Positions 16,814 to 26,140 of a stretch of 64,000 bases of DNA are shown here, piece after piece. Every line of letters starts with the position of its first letter. Positions within the stretch are counted from its first letter, which is position 1. This DNA is from Kitasatospora indigofera (GTDB lineage Bacteria; Actinomycetota; Actinomycetes; Streptomycetales; Streptomycetaceae), in the NCBI RefSeq assembly GCF_014655955.1, contig NZ_BNBO01000035.1, positions 1 to 64,000 of the forward strand. The letters are read 5' to 3'. The notes below the pieces were generated by a model. The model saw only the letters and a program-made list of their open reading frames with translations, did not search any database and was not told where the DNA came from. Position numbers and translations under genes: made by a program.

Positions 16814-17932
16814 GTGGCGTCCCATCGTCGTCCCAAGCCCGCCAGCCGCGCCCGCGTCTCGATCATGACCGCCGCCGCCGCGGCCGCGGTGGCCCTGTCC
16901 GCCCAGGGTGGCGCCCACGCCGACCCGGTGCAGACCAAGGACCAGGTCAAGGAGCAGGTCGACCAGCTCAACGAAGAGGCCGAGGTCGCCACCGAGGCGT
17001 ACAACGGTGCTCAGGCCAAGCAGCAGGAGCTGCAGAAGCAGGTCGGCGAGATCCAGGACCGCGTGGCCCGCCAGCAGTCCCAGGTGATCGACCTTCAGGG
17101 CGGCCTCGCCGAGATCGCGGCGGAGCAGTACCGCAACGGCGGGATCTCCCCGACCGTCCAGCTGATGCTCTCCACCAGCCCGGACAACTTCCTGAGCCAG
17201 GCCGGCTCGATCAACCAGGCCGGCGACTCGCAGAGCAACGCGCTCAAGGAGCTCCAGGCCCAGCAGCGCAAGCTGGACCAGGACAAGACCGAGGCGCAGG
17301 GCAAGCTCACCGAGCTGGACAGCACCACCCAGCAGCTCAAGGCCAGCAAGGACGAGGTCCAGGCCAAGCTCGCCAAGGCGCAGCAGCTGCTCAACACGCT
17401 GACCGAGCAGGAGCGCGAGGCGCTGCGGGCCGCCGAGGCCAAGGCCGCCGCGGACGCGAAGGCGAAGGCCGACGCCACCAAGGCGCAGACCGAGCGCGCC
17501 TCCCGCGACACCGCCCGCAGCCCGCTCACCGGTGGCGCCCCCGCCGCCGCCACCCCGGCGCCCGCGAACGTCCCCGCCAGTGGCCGGGCCGCCGCCGCGA
17601 TCGCCGCCGCCGAGAGCAAGCTCGGTGCCCCGTACAAGTACGGCGCCACCGGCCCGAGCTCTTTCGACTGCTCGGGCTTCACCGGCTGGGCCTACGCCCA
17701 GGCGAACGTGTCGCTGCCGCGCACCTCGCAGGCGCAGGCCTCGGCCGGCACCCGGATCGGCACCAACATCGCCGACGCGCAGCCCGGCGACCTCATCATC
17801 TACTACGGCGGCATGACCCACGTGGGTCTGTACGTCGGCGGCGGCCAGATCATCCACGCCCCGCACACGGGTGCGAACGTCCGCTACGAGTCCGCCACCG
17901 TGATGCCGATCTCGGCCATCGTGCGGATCTGA
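16814..17932 (+). CDS. Secreted NlpC/P60 peptidoglycan hydrolase (paralogue 2 of 3)
   Basis: 372-aa exported endopeptidase with the same build as its neighbours: signal peptide (about 1-38, ending GGAHA), coiled coil (about 42-215), a 35-residue Ala/Pro linker not found in paralogue 1, and NlpC/P60 with Cys286 in SSFDCSGFTGW, His in THVGLYVG and IIHAPHTGA. GTG start at 16814 with AGGAAGAAGG-AG upstream. It is the only one of the three behind a c-di-AMP riboswitch, so wall cleavage by this copy should fall when c-di-AMP is high. A strong terminator at 17965 isolates it from paralogue 3. Confidence 0.94.
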   Translation: MASHRRPKPASRARVSIMTAAAAAAVALSAQGGAHADPVQTKDQVKEQVDQLNEEAEVATEAYNGAQAKQQELQKQVGEIQDRVARQQSQVIDLQGGLAEIAAEQYRNGGISPTVQLMLSTSPDNFLSQAGSINQAGDSQSNALKELQAQQRKLDQDKTEAQGKLTELDSTTQQLKASKDEVQAKLAKAQQLLNTLTEQEREALRAAEAKAAADAKAKADATKAQTERASRDTARSPLTGGAPAAATPAPANVPASGRAAAAIAAAESKLGAPYKYGATGPSSFDCSGFTGWAYAQANVSLPRTSQAQASAGTRIGTNIADAQPGDLIIYYGGMTHVGLYVGGGQIIHAPHTGANVRYESATVMPISAIVRI

Positions 17933-17964
17933 CGCGGCCCGCTCCGCAGTTCCGCCGGCTCTTT

Positions 17965-18007
17965 CCGCAGGCCCGGCCCCCGGTTCGTCCGGGGGCCGGG
18001 CCTGCGG
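17965..18007 (+). terminator. Terminator after NlpC/P60 paralogue 2
   Basis: Perfect 19-bp arms (17965-17983 and 17989-18007, CCGCAGGCCCGGCCCCCGG and its complement) with a 5-nt loop. Confidence 0.85.
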
Positions 18008-18066
18008 CGTTCCGGCCATCCGGGCTGATGTCCGATTGGGGGTCAAATATTCGGGTTGGGAGGGGT

Positions 18067-18096
18067 TTGGACTCGGCCGCGAGGACTCGCTAACGT
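18067..18096 (+). promoter_or_regulatory. Promoter of NlpC/P60 paralogue 3
   Basis: TTGGAC (18067-18072), 18-nt spacer, TAACGT (18091-18096). It sits right after the terminator of the previous gene in an AT-richer patch. Confidence 0.6.
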
Positions 18097-18177
18097 CTGC
18101 CCCCGGACCTCCGCTCGGACGGTCGCCCACCCCGGGCGGCGGCGGTGGCCCGGGCCGCAGGAATGGAGCCGCGCCGT

Positions 18178-19242
18178 ATGGCGATGCACCGCCGTCACCC
18201 ACTGCCAGGTGTGCACACGCTGGTCCGCGCGCTGGTGCTCACCGCCGCCGCCGGCACCGCGCTGGGTGTGGCGGCCGGCGGCAGCGCCTTCGCCGCTCCC
18301 GGCACACCTGACGGCCCGCCGGACCGCAAGGACGTCAAGGCCCAGGTCGACCAGATCTACGACGAGGCCGAGCAGGCCTCCGAAAAGTACAACGCGGCCC
18401 TGGAGCACCAGCGCCGGCTGCAGAGCGAGACCGGCGCCCTCCAGCAGCAGGTGGCGGCCGGCCAGGACGAGCTCAACCGGCTGCACGGCGAGCTCGCCAC
18501 GGTGGCCGGCGCCCAGTACCGGGCCGGCGGGATCGCCCCGACCGCCCAGCTGATGCTCGCCTCCGACCCCGAGGGCTACCTGTCCCGGGCCCGCAGCCTG
18601 GACCAGGTCGCCGAGCGGCAGAGCGAGACCCTGCGCGAGGTGGCGGAGCGGCAGCGCCGGCTGGACCAGCGCCGCAGCGAGGCCACCGCCAAGCTCGCCG
18701 AGCTGGAGGAGGCCCGGCACGCGCTGGCCGACAGCAAGGAACAGATCCAGCAGCGGCTGACCAGGGCCCAGCGGCTGCTGAACAGCCTCGGCGTGGCCGG
18801 CCGGGCCCGGCTGGTCGCCCAGGACGCCCGGGACGCCGAGCAGCGCGCCACCCGCGGCACCGACCGGCTTGACCTCGGCACCGCCCCGCCCGCCTCGGAC
18901 CGCGCCGCCGCCGCGCTGGCCGCCGCCGTCACCCGGATCGGCTCGCCGTACGTGTTCGGGGCGAGCGGGCCCGGCGCGTTCGACTGTTCGGGTCTGATGT
19001 ACTGGAGCTGGCGGCAGGCCGGCGTGAGCCTGCCGCGGACCTCTCAGGGCCAGGCGCGCGCGGGACAGCGGGTCGCCCTGGCCGACGCACGACCGGGAGA
19101 CCTGGTGATCTTCTACGGCGACAGGCACCACGTCGGGATGTACGCCGGCGGTGGCGTCGTCGTGCACGCGCCCTACCCGGGCGCGCGGGTCCGCTACGAG
19201 AGCGTCAACGCGATGCCGGTGACCGAGGTGGTCCGGCTCTGA
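18178..19242 (+). CDS. Secreted NlpC/P60 peptidoglycan hydrolase (paralogue 3 of 3)
   Basis: 354-aa exported endopeptidase. Signal peptide MAMHRRHPLPGVHTLVRALV to about residue 43 (AFAAP), coiled coil (about 52-220), and NlpC/P60 with Cys270 in GAFDCSGLMYW, His in HHVGMYAG and VVHAPYPGA. Start chosen at ATG 18178: GGAG nine bases upstream and alignment with the MASHRR starts of the paralogues. An upstream ATG (18163) has its AGGA too close. It has its own promoter, without a riboswitch. The catalytic domain ends in the same AMPVTEVVRL-type tail as the others. Confidence 0.92.
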   Translation: MAMHRRHPLPGVHTLVRALVLTAAAGTALGVAAGGSAFAAPGTPDGPPDRKDVKAQVDQIYDEAEQASEKYNAALEHQRRLQSETGALQQQVAAGQDELNRLHGELATVAGAQYRAGGIAPTAQLMLASDPEGYLSRARSLDQVAERQSETLREVAERQRRLDQRRSEATAKLAELEEARHALADSKEQIQQRLTRAQRLLNSLGVAGRARLVAQDARDAEQRATRGTDRLDLGTAPPASDRAAAALAAAVTRIGSPYVFGASGPGAFDCSGLMYWSWRQAGVSLPRTSQGQARAGQRVALADARPGDLVIFYGDRHHVGMYAGGGVVVHAPYPGARVRYESVNAMPVTEVVRL

Positions 19243-19328
19243 TCCCTCCCCGGCCGCTCCAGGCGGACCTCGCCCGCGACCTGCCCGGTGACGACACCGG
19301 GACGGGGCGGCCCGCGCTGTCCCGGCCG

Positions 19329-20555
19329 GTGCTGTCGCGGCGCGGGGCGCTGCTGCTGGCCGCCGGCGGCCTGGCCCAGCTCTCGCTGCCGCCCGCCACC
19401 GCCGCCCGCCCCGCCACGGCGCGGGGCGCCGGCCCCGCCGAGCTGTCGGCGCTGCTCGCGGCCCGCGCGGACGCGGTGCGCACCCGCGACCCGGCGGCCG
19501 CGGCCGCCGGCAGCACCGCCGCCGGCCGCCCGGCCGTCGCCGAGCTGCTCTCCAGGACCGCCGCCGTCCCGCTGGCCGGGCTGGCCTACCGGGTGACCTC
19601 GGCGGGCCCGCCGGACGCCGCCGGGCGGGCGGTCGTCCGGGCCGAGCTGGCGGTCCGGATCGCCGGCTACGACGAGTACCCCGTGCTGTTCCCCCGGCGG
19701 CTGGAGCTGGCCCGGGAGGGCGGCGTCTGGCGGGTCGGGCGGGAGGAGCCGGACGGCGGCGCCGCACCGCTCTGGGACCTGGGCGGCGCCGAGGCCGTCG
19801 CGGGCGCGCACTGCCTGGTGCTGGCCACGGCCGGCGGCGCCGTCCGGCCGGCCGCGCTGGTGGAGGTCGCCGACCGGGCGGTGCCGGCGGTCAGCGCGGT
19901 CTGGGGCGGGGACTGGGCCGGGCGGCTGCTGCTGGAGCTGCCGGCCGGGCAGGAGCAGTTCGCCCGGCTGCTGGACGTCCCGCCGGCCGACTGGGCGGAC
20001 ATGGCGGCCGTCACCACGGCCGCCGCGGGCGCCCCCTCGCACACCCCGGCCGACCGGGTCCTGGTCAACCCCGAGGCGTTCACCCGGCTGAGCGACCTGG
20101 GCCGGCAGGTGGTCACCACCCACGAGGCCACCCACGTCGCCACCAGGGCCGACACCAGGCCCTGGACGCCGCTCTGGCTCTCCGAGGGCGCCGCCGACTG
20201 GACCGGCTACCTGGGCACCGGCCGCACCACCCGGCAGATCGCCCCCGAGCTCGCCCGCGACGTGGCCGCGGGACGGGTGCCGACCGCGCTGCCGGCCGAC
20301 GCGGACTTCACGGCGGGCGCGGCCGGCATCGCCCAGGCGTACGAGCTGTCCTGGCTGGCCTGCGACCTGATCGCGACCCGGTACGGGCCGCAGCGGCTGG
20401 TCGCCCTCTACCGGGCGGTGGCCGCGGCGGGGCCCGGTGCCGGCCGCGAGGCGCAGCTCGACCAGGTGCTGCGGGCGGAGCTGGGCACCGGCCTGGCCGC
20501 CTTCACGGCGCGCTGGAGCGAGGAGATACGCACCCGGCTCTCCGGCACCGGCTGA
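19329..20555 (+). CDS. Exported HExxH zinc-metalloprotease-like protein
   Basis: 408-aa protein. The N-terminus SRRGALLLAAGGLAQL looks like a Tat-type or Sec signal, with a long beta-rich middle (about 60-225). The C-terminal half has HEATHVATRADT (HExxH) followed 20 residues later by LWLSEGAADW, the spacing of gluzincin peptidases (third ligand Glu). Probably a cell-envelope peptidase; substrate unknown. It starts 86 nt after NlpC/P60 paralogue 3, same strand, possibly co-transcribed. The GTG start has no good RBS, so the N-terminus is uncertain. Confidence 0.78.
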   Translation: MLSRRGALLLAAGGLAQLSLPPATAARPATARGAGPAELSALLAARADAVRTRDPAAAAAGSTAAGRPAVAELLSRTAAVPLAGLAYRVTSAGPPDAAGRAVVRAELAVRIAGYDEYPVLFPRRLELAREGGVWRVGREEPDGGAAPLWDLGGAEAVAGAHCLVLATAGGAVRPAALVEVADRAVPAVSAVWGGDWAGRLLLELPAGQEQFARLLDVPPADWADMAAVTTAAAGAPSHTPADRVLVNPEAFTRLSDLGRQVVTTHEATHVATRADTRPWTPLWLSEGAADWTGYLGTGRTTRQIAPELARDVAAGRVPTALPADADFTAGAAGIAQAYELSWLACDLIATRYGPQRLVALYRAVAAAGPGAGREAQLDQVLRAELGTGLAAFTARWSEEIRTRLSGTG

Positions 20556-20616
20556 GGCCGCGCGGCCCGCGCGCCGGGCCGGACCCGCGCCGGACCCGCC
20601 ACACGGGGCCGGCCGG

Positions 20617-22050
20617 TCAGCGCTCGGCGCCGGCGTGCGGACGGTCGATGCCGTCCAGCAGGTCCTGCTCGTACGCGATGCCCGGACGGACGGGGTAGGC
20701 GGGGTTGGCGGTCAGCTCCAGCGGGGCCGGGAGCACCACCGTGGCGGTCAGGGTGGCCGGGGCCCGGCTGGAGCGCCACAGGCGCACGCAGGACAGCACG
20801 GCGGCGGCCAGCAGCAGCAGGTTGCGCAGCCCCAGGACGACGACGCCCCAGGTGTGGCTGGCGGTGACCTGGCCGAACAGCAGCGGGAACTCCAGCATGG
20901 TCAGCGGGGTGGCGAGCAGGACCAGCACCGCCACCGGGCGCTGGCTGGTCGCGCGGACGCTCAGGCAGACCGCGGCCACGCCCACCAGCCAGACCATGTA
21001 CTGCGGGCTGATCACCCGGCTGGTCACGGTGAACACCAGCAGCGCGGCGAGCGCCGCGTCGTAGGTGGTGGCGGCGGTCCGGCGCTTCGCGGTCAGCCGC
21101 CAGAACAGCAGCCAGGCGAAGCCGGCCAAGGTCCCGGCCACCATCACCTTGGAGATGACGTCCACCCAGGGGCCGAGCATCTCGGTGGAGCCGTAGTTCA
21201 TCTTCACCTGGCCGTCCCAGGTCCCGGCCATCCGCGCGAAGTGCAGCGGCATCGCGCCCAGCGACTCCACCTCGATGCCGCGGTCCTTCTGGAACTTCAG
21301 GAACTCGAAGGCGCCGTTCATGCCGGCCGCCAGCAGGAAGCCCAGGCTGCCCGCGGTGGCCGCCGCGGAGGTCCAGGACCGCCGGGTGCGGCGGCCGGAC
21401 GGGGTGCCGATCAGGGCCAGCAGCGGCCAGACCTTGATGATGCCGCCCAGGCCCAGCAGCAGGCCGCCGATCGCCGGGCGCCGCAGCAGGGCCAGCAGCC
21501 CGGCCACCGCCAGCGCGGTGACCAGCAGGTCGTACCGGTTGTAGATCATCGGGCCGAGCAGCGGCACCCCGGCCACCCAGACCCAGGCGCCGCTGTAGCT
21601 GCGGCCGGCGCGTACGCCCGCGCGCATCAGCAGGCCCATCGACAGGGCGTCCACCACCCCGCAGATCACCCAGAAGGAGACCAGGTAGGACCAGGGCAGC
21701 AGGCCGGGGAGCATGATCACCAGGGCCGCGCCGGGCGGGTACTGCCAGGTCACGTCGTCCAGCGGGAAGGTCCCCGTCTGCAGCACGCCGTACCAGCCGT
21801 GGTAGATCACCGAGACGTCCGCGGTGATGTCCCCGCCGAGCCTGAGCACGCCGGTGACCATCAGCAGCAGCAGCGTCCGGGAGCCCAGCCAGCCGGCCCC
21901 GAGGGCCCAGAGGGCGCCGCCGGCCGGCCGCGGCGGCCCGGCGGGCGCCGGGACGACGACGGGCGGAGGGATGACGGCGGGCGCGCCCTCGGCGCCGGTG
22001 CCGTCGGCGCTGCCGGATCTGCCGGGCGTACCGGCCGGGGCCAACTCCAC
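20617..22050 (-). CDS. GT-C fold polyprenyl-phosphate-sugar glycosyltransferase (GT87-like, DUF2029)
   Basis: 477-aa polytopic membrane protein with about ten helices. The first extracytoplasmic loop carries the DV-IYHGWYGVLQTGTFPLDD and WQYPPGA motifs typical of GT87 mannosyltransferases, where an Asp in loop 1 is catalytic. It likely adds mannose from polyprenyl-phosphomannose to a lipid glycan, fitting the divergent PimB-like gene. Start GTG at 22050 has GAGGGAG five bases upstream; an ATG 23 codons earlier would add a charged stretch without RBS. Rv2181 in mycobacteria occupies the same wider neighbourhood with a related role. Confidence 0.85.
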   Translation of the reverse strand: MELAPAGTPGRSGSADGTGAEGAPAVIPPPVVVPAPAGPPRPAGGALWALGAGWLGSRTLLLLMVTGVLRLGGDITADVSVIYHGWYGVLQTGTFPLDDVTWQYPPGAALVIMLPGLLPWSYLVSFWVICGVVDALSMGLLMRAGVRAGRSYSGAWVWVAGVPLLGPMIYNRYDLLVTALAVAGLLALLRRPAIGGLLLGLGGIIKVWPLLALIGTPSGRRTRRSWTSAAATAGSLGFLLAAGMNGAFEFLKFQKDRGIEVESLGAMPLHFARMAGTWDGQVKMNYGSTEMLGPWVDVISKVMVAGTLAGFAWLLFWRLTAKRRTAATTYDAALAALLVFTVTSRVISPQYMVWLVGVAAVCLSVRATSQRPVAVLVLLATPLTMLEFPLLFGQVTASHTWGVVVLGLRNLLLLAAAVLSCVRLWRSSRAPATLTATVVLPAPLELTANPAYPVRPGIAYEQDLLDGIDRPHAGAER

Positions 22051-22297
22051 TGCGCTCCCTCGTTCGTCTCGCGTTCGTCTCCAAGTCCCGCCGCGGGCGT
22101 CACGCGACGCCGGGGGCACCTGCGGCCGGCGCCGGAACCGGCCGGCCGGGGCTCACCCGTACCTAGCTCTAGGACGGACCCGGGGGAGAAACGGTTGCCG
22201 TACGTCGTTCCGTTCCCGGCGGGTCGTGGTGGTGACCTATCGTACGGATCACCGAGCGGTACACCGAGCACCCCCCGACCGAGCGAGCCGTGGCCCG

Positions 22298-23434
22298 ATG
22301 CACAAGACCTTGATCGTCACCAACGACTTCCCGCCGAGGCCCGGCGGTATCCAGGCTTTCGTCCACAACATGGCGGTACGTCAGCCCGCCGGGAGCGTGG
22401 TGGTGTACGCCTCCACCTGGCGGGACGGCGAGGAGTGCGCCCGGTTCGACGCCGAGCAGCCCTTCCAGGTGATCCGCGACCGGACGAAGGTGATGGTTCC
22501 CACACCCCGGGTCACCCGCCGGGCCGCCGAGATCCTCAAGGCCGAGAGCTGCGACTCGGTCTGGTTCGGCGCGGCCGCCCCGCTCGGGCTGATGGCGCCC
22601 GAGCTGCGCCGGGCCGGCGCCGGACGCCTGGTCGGGATGACCCACGGGCACGAGGCGGCCTGGGCCCAGCTGCCCGGCTCCCGGCAGCTGCTGCGCCGGA
22701 TCGGCGCCGGCACCGACACCCTGACCTACCTCGGCGAGTACACCCGCTCCCGGATCGCCGCCGCGGTCGGCCCGGAGGCCGCCGCCCGGATGGTGCAGCT
22801 GCCGCCGGGCGTCGACGAGCAGACCTTCCACCCGGACTCCGGCGGCGCCGAGCTGCGCCGCGAGCTGGGGCTGGCGGACCGTCCGGTGGTGGTCTGCGTC
22901 TCGCGGCTGGTCCCGCGCAAGGGGCAGGACACCCTGATCGAGGCGATGCCGCAGATCCTCGCGGACGTGCCGGACGCCGTCCTGCTGATCGTCGGCGACG
23001 GCCCCTACCGGGGCGACCTGGAGCGGCTGGCCGACGCCCGCGGCGTCCGCGCCTCGGTGCGGTTCACCGGCGCGGTGCCCTGGTCGCAGCTGCCCGCGCA
23101 CTACGGCGCCGGGGACGTCTTCGCGATGCCCTGCCGCACCCGCCGCGGCGGGCTGGACGTCGAGGGCCTCGGCATCGTCTACCTGGAGGCCTCGGCGACC
23201 GGCCTCCCGGTGGTGGCCGGCGACTCCGGCGGCGCGCCGGACGCGGTGCTGGAGGGCGAGACGGGGTACGTGGTGCCGGGCCGCTCGGCCCCGGACGTGG
23301 CGCAGCGGATCGTGCGGCTGCTGAACGACGAGGAGCTGCGCCGGCGCCTGGGCGAGGCCGGCCGCCGCTGGGTGCACCGCTCCTGGCGCTGGGACCTGCT
23401 GGCCGGTCGGCTGACCTCGCTGCTGGCCTCCTGA
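22298..23434 (+). CDS. pimB: GT4 mannosyltransferase, PimB-like
   Basis: 378-aa cytosolic-face glycosyltransferase of the GT-B fold. N-terminal LIVTNDFPPRPGGIQAF is near-identical to mycobacterial and corynebacterial PimB'. The donor-site motif VSRLVPRKGQDTLIEAMP and the C-terminal E-x7-E-type segment (EGLGIVYLEASATGLPVVAG) are present. Predicted to add the second mannose of phosphatidylinositol dimannoside from GDP-mannose. ATG at 22298. Divergent from the GT-C gene, and ends in a strong bidirectional terminator shared with the acyl-CoA ligase. Confidence 0.88.
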   Translation: MHKTLIVTNDFPPRPGGIQAFVHNMAVRQPAGSVVVYASTWRDGEECARFDAEQPFQVIRDRTKVMVPTPRVTRRAAEILKAESCDSVWFGAAAPLGLMAPELRRAGAGRLVGMTHGHEAAWAQLPGSRQLLRRIGAGTDTLTYLGEYTRSRIAAAVGPEAAARMVQLPPGVDEQTFHPDSGGAELRRELGLADRPVVVCVSRLVPRKGQDTLIEAMPQILADVPDAVLLIVGDGPYRGDLERLADARGVRASVRFTGAVPWSQLPAHYGAGDVFAMPCRTRRGGLDVEGLGIVYLEASATGLPVVAGDSGGAPDAVLEGETGYVVPGRSAPDVAQRIVRLLNDEELRRRLGEAGRRWVHRSWRWDLLAGRLTSLLAS

Positions 23435-23536
23435 GCGGCAGACCTCCCGGGTCGCGGGCGCCCTGAGCCGCGGGCGCCCTGGGTCGCGGGCGCCCCGTGC
23501 GGCGGGCCCGCCGAGGGGCGGCCTGCCCCGCCCGAC

Positions 23537-23593
23537 GGGTACGGCCCGCCGGTGACCGTCCGGGTTCGGACGGACGACCGGCGGGCCGTACCC
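23537..23593. terminator. Bidirectional terminator between pimB and the acyl-CoA ligase gene
   Basis: Perfect 17-bp outer arms GGGTACGGCCCGCCGGT (23537-23553) and complement (23577-23593), enclosing a second 7-bp hairpin CCGTCCG/CGGACGG (23556-23562, 23567-23573). Confidence 0.88.
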
Positions 23594-23608
23594 GTGCGGC
23601 GGTGGGGA

Positions 23609-25402
23609 TCAGCGCTGGTAGAGCGCCTCCACGTCCGCCGCGAAGTCCTTCAGCACCAGGTTGCGCTTGAGCTTGAGCGAGGGGGTGAGGTGCCCGCTGG
23701 CCTCGGAGAAGACGGTGTCCAGCACCCGGAACTTCTTCACCGCCTCGGCGTGCGAGACGGCGGCGTTGCCGTCGTCCACGGCGGACTGCAGAGCGGCCAG
23801 CAGGTCCGCGTCCTCGCGCAGTTCGGCGACGGTGGCGGTGGCCGGCTTGCCGTTGATCTCCTTCCAACGGGGGAAGAAGTCCTCGTCCACGGTGACCAGG
23901 CAGGCGATGAACGGCCGGCGGTCGCCCACCACCATGACCTCGCCGATCAGCGCGTGGGCGCGGATCCGGTCCTCGATCACCGCGGGGGCGACGTTCTTGC
24001 CGCCGGCGGTGACGATGATCTCCTTCTTGCGCCCGGTGATCGACAGGTAGCCCTCGTCGTCCAGGGTGCCCAGGTCACCGGTGGCGAACCAGCCGTCCTG
24101 CAGCGCCTCGGCGGTGGCCTTCGGGTTGTTCCAGTACCCGGTGAACACCTGCGGGCCCTTGAGCAGCACCTCGCCGTCCTCGGCGATCCGCACGGCGGAG
24201 CCCGGCAGCGGCTGCCCGACGGTGCCGATCTTCGGCTTGTCGTGCGGGTTGAAGGCGGTGGCCGCGCAGGTCTCGGTCAGGCCGTAGCCCTCCAGCACGG
24301 TGAAGCCGATGCCGCGGTAGAAGTGGCCCAGACGCTCGCCGAGCGGGGCCCCGCCGGAGATCGCGTGGGTGGCCCGGCCGCCCAGGGCCGCGCGCAGCTT
24401 GCTGTACACCAGCTTGTCGAAGACCGTGTGCTTCAGTCTCAGGCCCAGGCCCGCGCCGCCCTGGTCCAGCGCCCGGCTGTACGCGATGGCGGTGTCGGCG
24501 GCCCGGTCGAAGATCTTGCCCTTGCCGTCCGCCTGGGCCTTGGCCCGGGCGGTGTTGTAGACCTTCTCGAAGACCCGGGGGACGCCCAGGATCAGGGTCG
24601 GCCGGAACGAGGCCAGCTCGGCGGTGACGTCCTTGATGTCCGAGACGTGGCCCAGCTTGATCGGGGCGATCGCGGCGGCGATCTCGGCGATCCGGCCCAG
24701 CACGTGGGCGAGCGGCAGGAAGAGCAGCACCGAGCTCTCGCCGGTCCGGAACAGCGGCTCCAGACGGGCCGTCACGTTGCCCAGCTCGGCCAGGAAGTTG
24801 CCGTGGGTGAGCTGACAGCCCTTCGGGCGCCCGGTGGTGCCCGAGGTGTAGACGATGGTGGCGATCGAGTCGGCGGTCGGCACCGACCGGCGCTCGGTCA
24901 CGGTCGCCTCGGTGACGTCGGCCCCGGCCACGGCGAGCGCGGCCAGCGCGCCCCGCTCGATCTGCCAGGTCTGCCGCAGCTCCGGCAGCCGCTCCCGGAC
25001 CTGCTCGACCACGGCGGCGTGCGCGTCCGTCTCGGTCACCACCGCGACGGCCCCGGAGTCGCCGAGGATCCACTCGACCTGCTCGGCGGAGGAGGTCTCG
25101 TACACCGGGACGGTGATCGCGCCGGCCGACCAGATCGCGAAGTCCAGCAGGGTCCACTCGTAGCGGGTCCGCGACATCACGCCCACCCGGTCGCCGGGGG
25201 CGATGCCCGCCGCGATCAGGCCCTTGGCGGCGGAGTGCACCTCGGCCAGGAACTGCGCGGCGGTCAGGTCGCTCCACTGCCCGTCGGCCTTTCGGCTGAG
25301 CACCGCGACACCCGGGTGCCGCTCGGCGTTCTGGTGCACCAGGTCGGAGAGGTTACCGCCGCTCGGTACCTGGTAGAGAGCCGGAAGGCTGAAGTCGAGC
25401 AA
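23609..25402 (-). CDS. Long-chain fatty acid-CoA ligase (FadD15-like)
   Basis: 597-aa AMP-forming acyl-CoA synthetase. P-loop-like TIVYTSGTTGRPKGC (about residues 183-197), the adenine-binding GYGLTETCAATAFN, the hinge ATGDLGTLDDEGYLSITGRKKEIIVTAGGK, and the terminal Lys region LKLKRNLVLKDFAAD are all intact. TTG start with GAGGAG five bases upstream. It activates fatty acids for phospholipid or storage-lipid synthesis or degradation. Its partner order (PimB, SRPBCC, ArsA-like) equals the fadD15 locus of mycobacteria. Confidence 0.94.
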   Translation of the reverse strand: MLDFSLPALYQVPSGGNLSDLVHQNAERHPGVAVLSRKADGQWSDLTAAQFLAEVHSAAKGLIAAGIAPGDRVGVMSRTRYEWTLLDFAIWSAGAITVPVYETSSAEQVEWILGDSGAVAVVTETDAHAAVVEQVRERLPELRQTWQIERGALAALAVAGADVTEATVTERRSVPTADSIATIVYTSGTTGRPKGCQLTHGNFLAELGNVTARLEPLFRTGESSVLLFLPLAHVLGRIAEIAAAIAPIKLGHVSDIKDVTAELASFRPTLILGVPRVFEKVYNTARAKAQADGKGKIFDRAADTAIAYSRALDQGGAGLGLRLKHTVFDKLVYSKLRAALGGRATHAISGGAPLGERLGHFYRGIGFTVLEGYGLTETCAATAFNPHDKPKIGTVGQPLPGSAVRIAEDGEVLLKGPQVFTGYWNNPKATAEALQDGWFATGDLGTLDDEGYLSITGRKKEIIVTAGGKNVAPAVIEDRIRAHALIGEVMVVGDRRPFIACLVTVDEDFFPRWKEINGKPATATVAELREDADLLAALQSAVDDGNAAVSHAEAVKKFRVLDTVFSEASGHLTPSLKLKRNLVLKDFAADVEALYQR

Positions 25403-25689
25403 GACTGCTCCTCGTTCGCGACGCTGCGGGACGCCAGGACGTTACTGCCCAGTAGGCGGGTTCGGCCAGGGGGGTCGGCTCCGGTGTTCGAAGCGTCACA
25501 CCCGGGCCGCGCCCGGCCCGGCCGGGACGGGATCGTTCGAATGGCACCCTACGGCAGCGCCGGGGTGACCTGCCGGTAGCCCCCGGGGCCACCTGACGGG
25601 GCGTGGGCCGAGCGCCACGCCGATCGCGATAGCCTGCCCTCGGCGCACAGCCGACCGGCACGCACGGGATCACGCGGAGGGCCATTCCA

Positions 25690-26124
25690 ATGGCGGAGCA
25701 CACCAGGGCGAGCATCACCATCGAGGCAACCCCGGCCGAGGTCATGGCCGTGATCGCCGACTTCGCCGCCTACCCGGCCTGGACCGGTGAGGTGAAGGAG
25801 ATCGAGGTGCTGGAGACCGACGACGCCGGCCGGGCCGCCCAGGTCCGCCTGCTGCTCGACGCCGGCGCCATCCGCGACGAGCACGTGCTCGCCTACACCT
25901 GGGACGGCGACCGCGAGGTCGGCTGGACCCTGGTCAAGAGCCAGATGCTCCGCACCCTGGACGGCTCCTACACCCTGGCCCCGCTGAGGAGCGGCGGTAC
26001 CGAGGTCACCTACCAGCTCGCCGTCGACGTCAAGATCCCGATGCTCGGCATGATCAAGCGCAAGGCCGAGAAGGTCATCATCGACCGTGCGCTCGCCGGT
26101 CTGAAGAAGCGCGTCGAGGGCTGA
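25690..26124 (+). CDS. SRPBCC (START-like) family protein
   Basis: 144-aa single helix-grip domain: MAEHTRASITIEATPAEVMAVIADFAAYPAW at the N-terminus and the long C-terminal helix KRKAEKVIIDRALAGLKKRVEG, the family's ligand-cavity lid. No catalytic residues are recognisable; probably binds a lipid. GGAGGG RBS; -10-like TAGCCT at about 25630. It precedes the ArsA-like gene by 16 nt, an operon conserved with mycobacteria (Rv2185c-Rv2184c). Confidence 0.9.
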   Translation: MAEHTRASITIEATPAEVMAVIADFAAYPAWTGEVKEIEVLETDDAGRAAQVRLLLDAGAIRDEHVLAYTWDGDREVGWTLVKSQMLRTLDGSYTLAPLRSGGTEVTYQLAVDVKIPMLGMIKRKAEKVIIDRALAGLKKRVEG

Positions 26125-26140
26125 CGGCGGACCGCCGGCC

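Noticed and set aside
20437..23466. 1009-codon plus-strand frame over the GT87 and PimB region
   Set aside because: Composition typical of antisense/out-of-frame reading (Arg, Gly, Ala); PimB in another frame has intact motifs.
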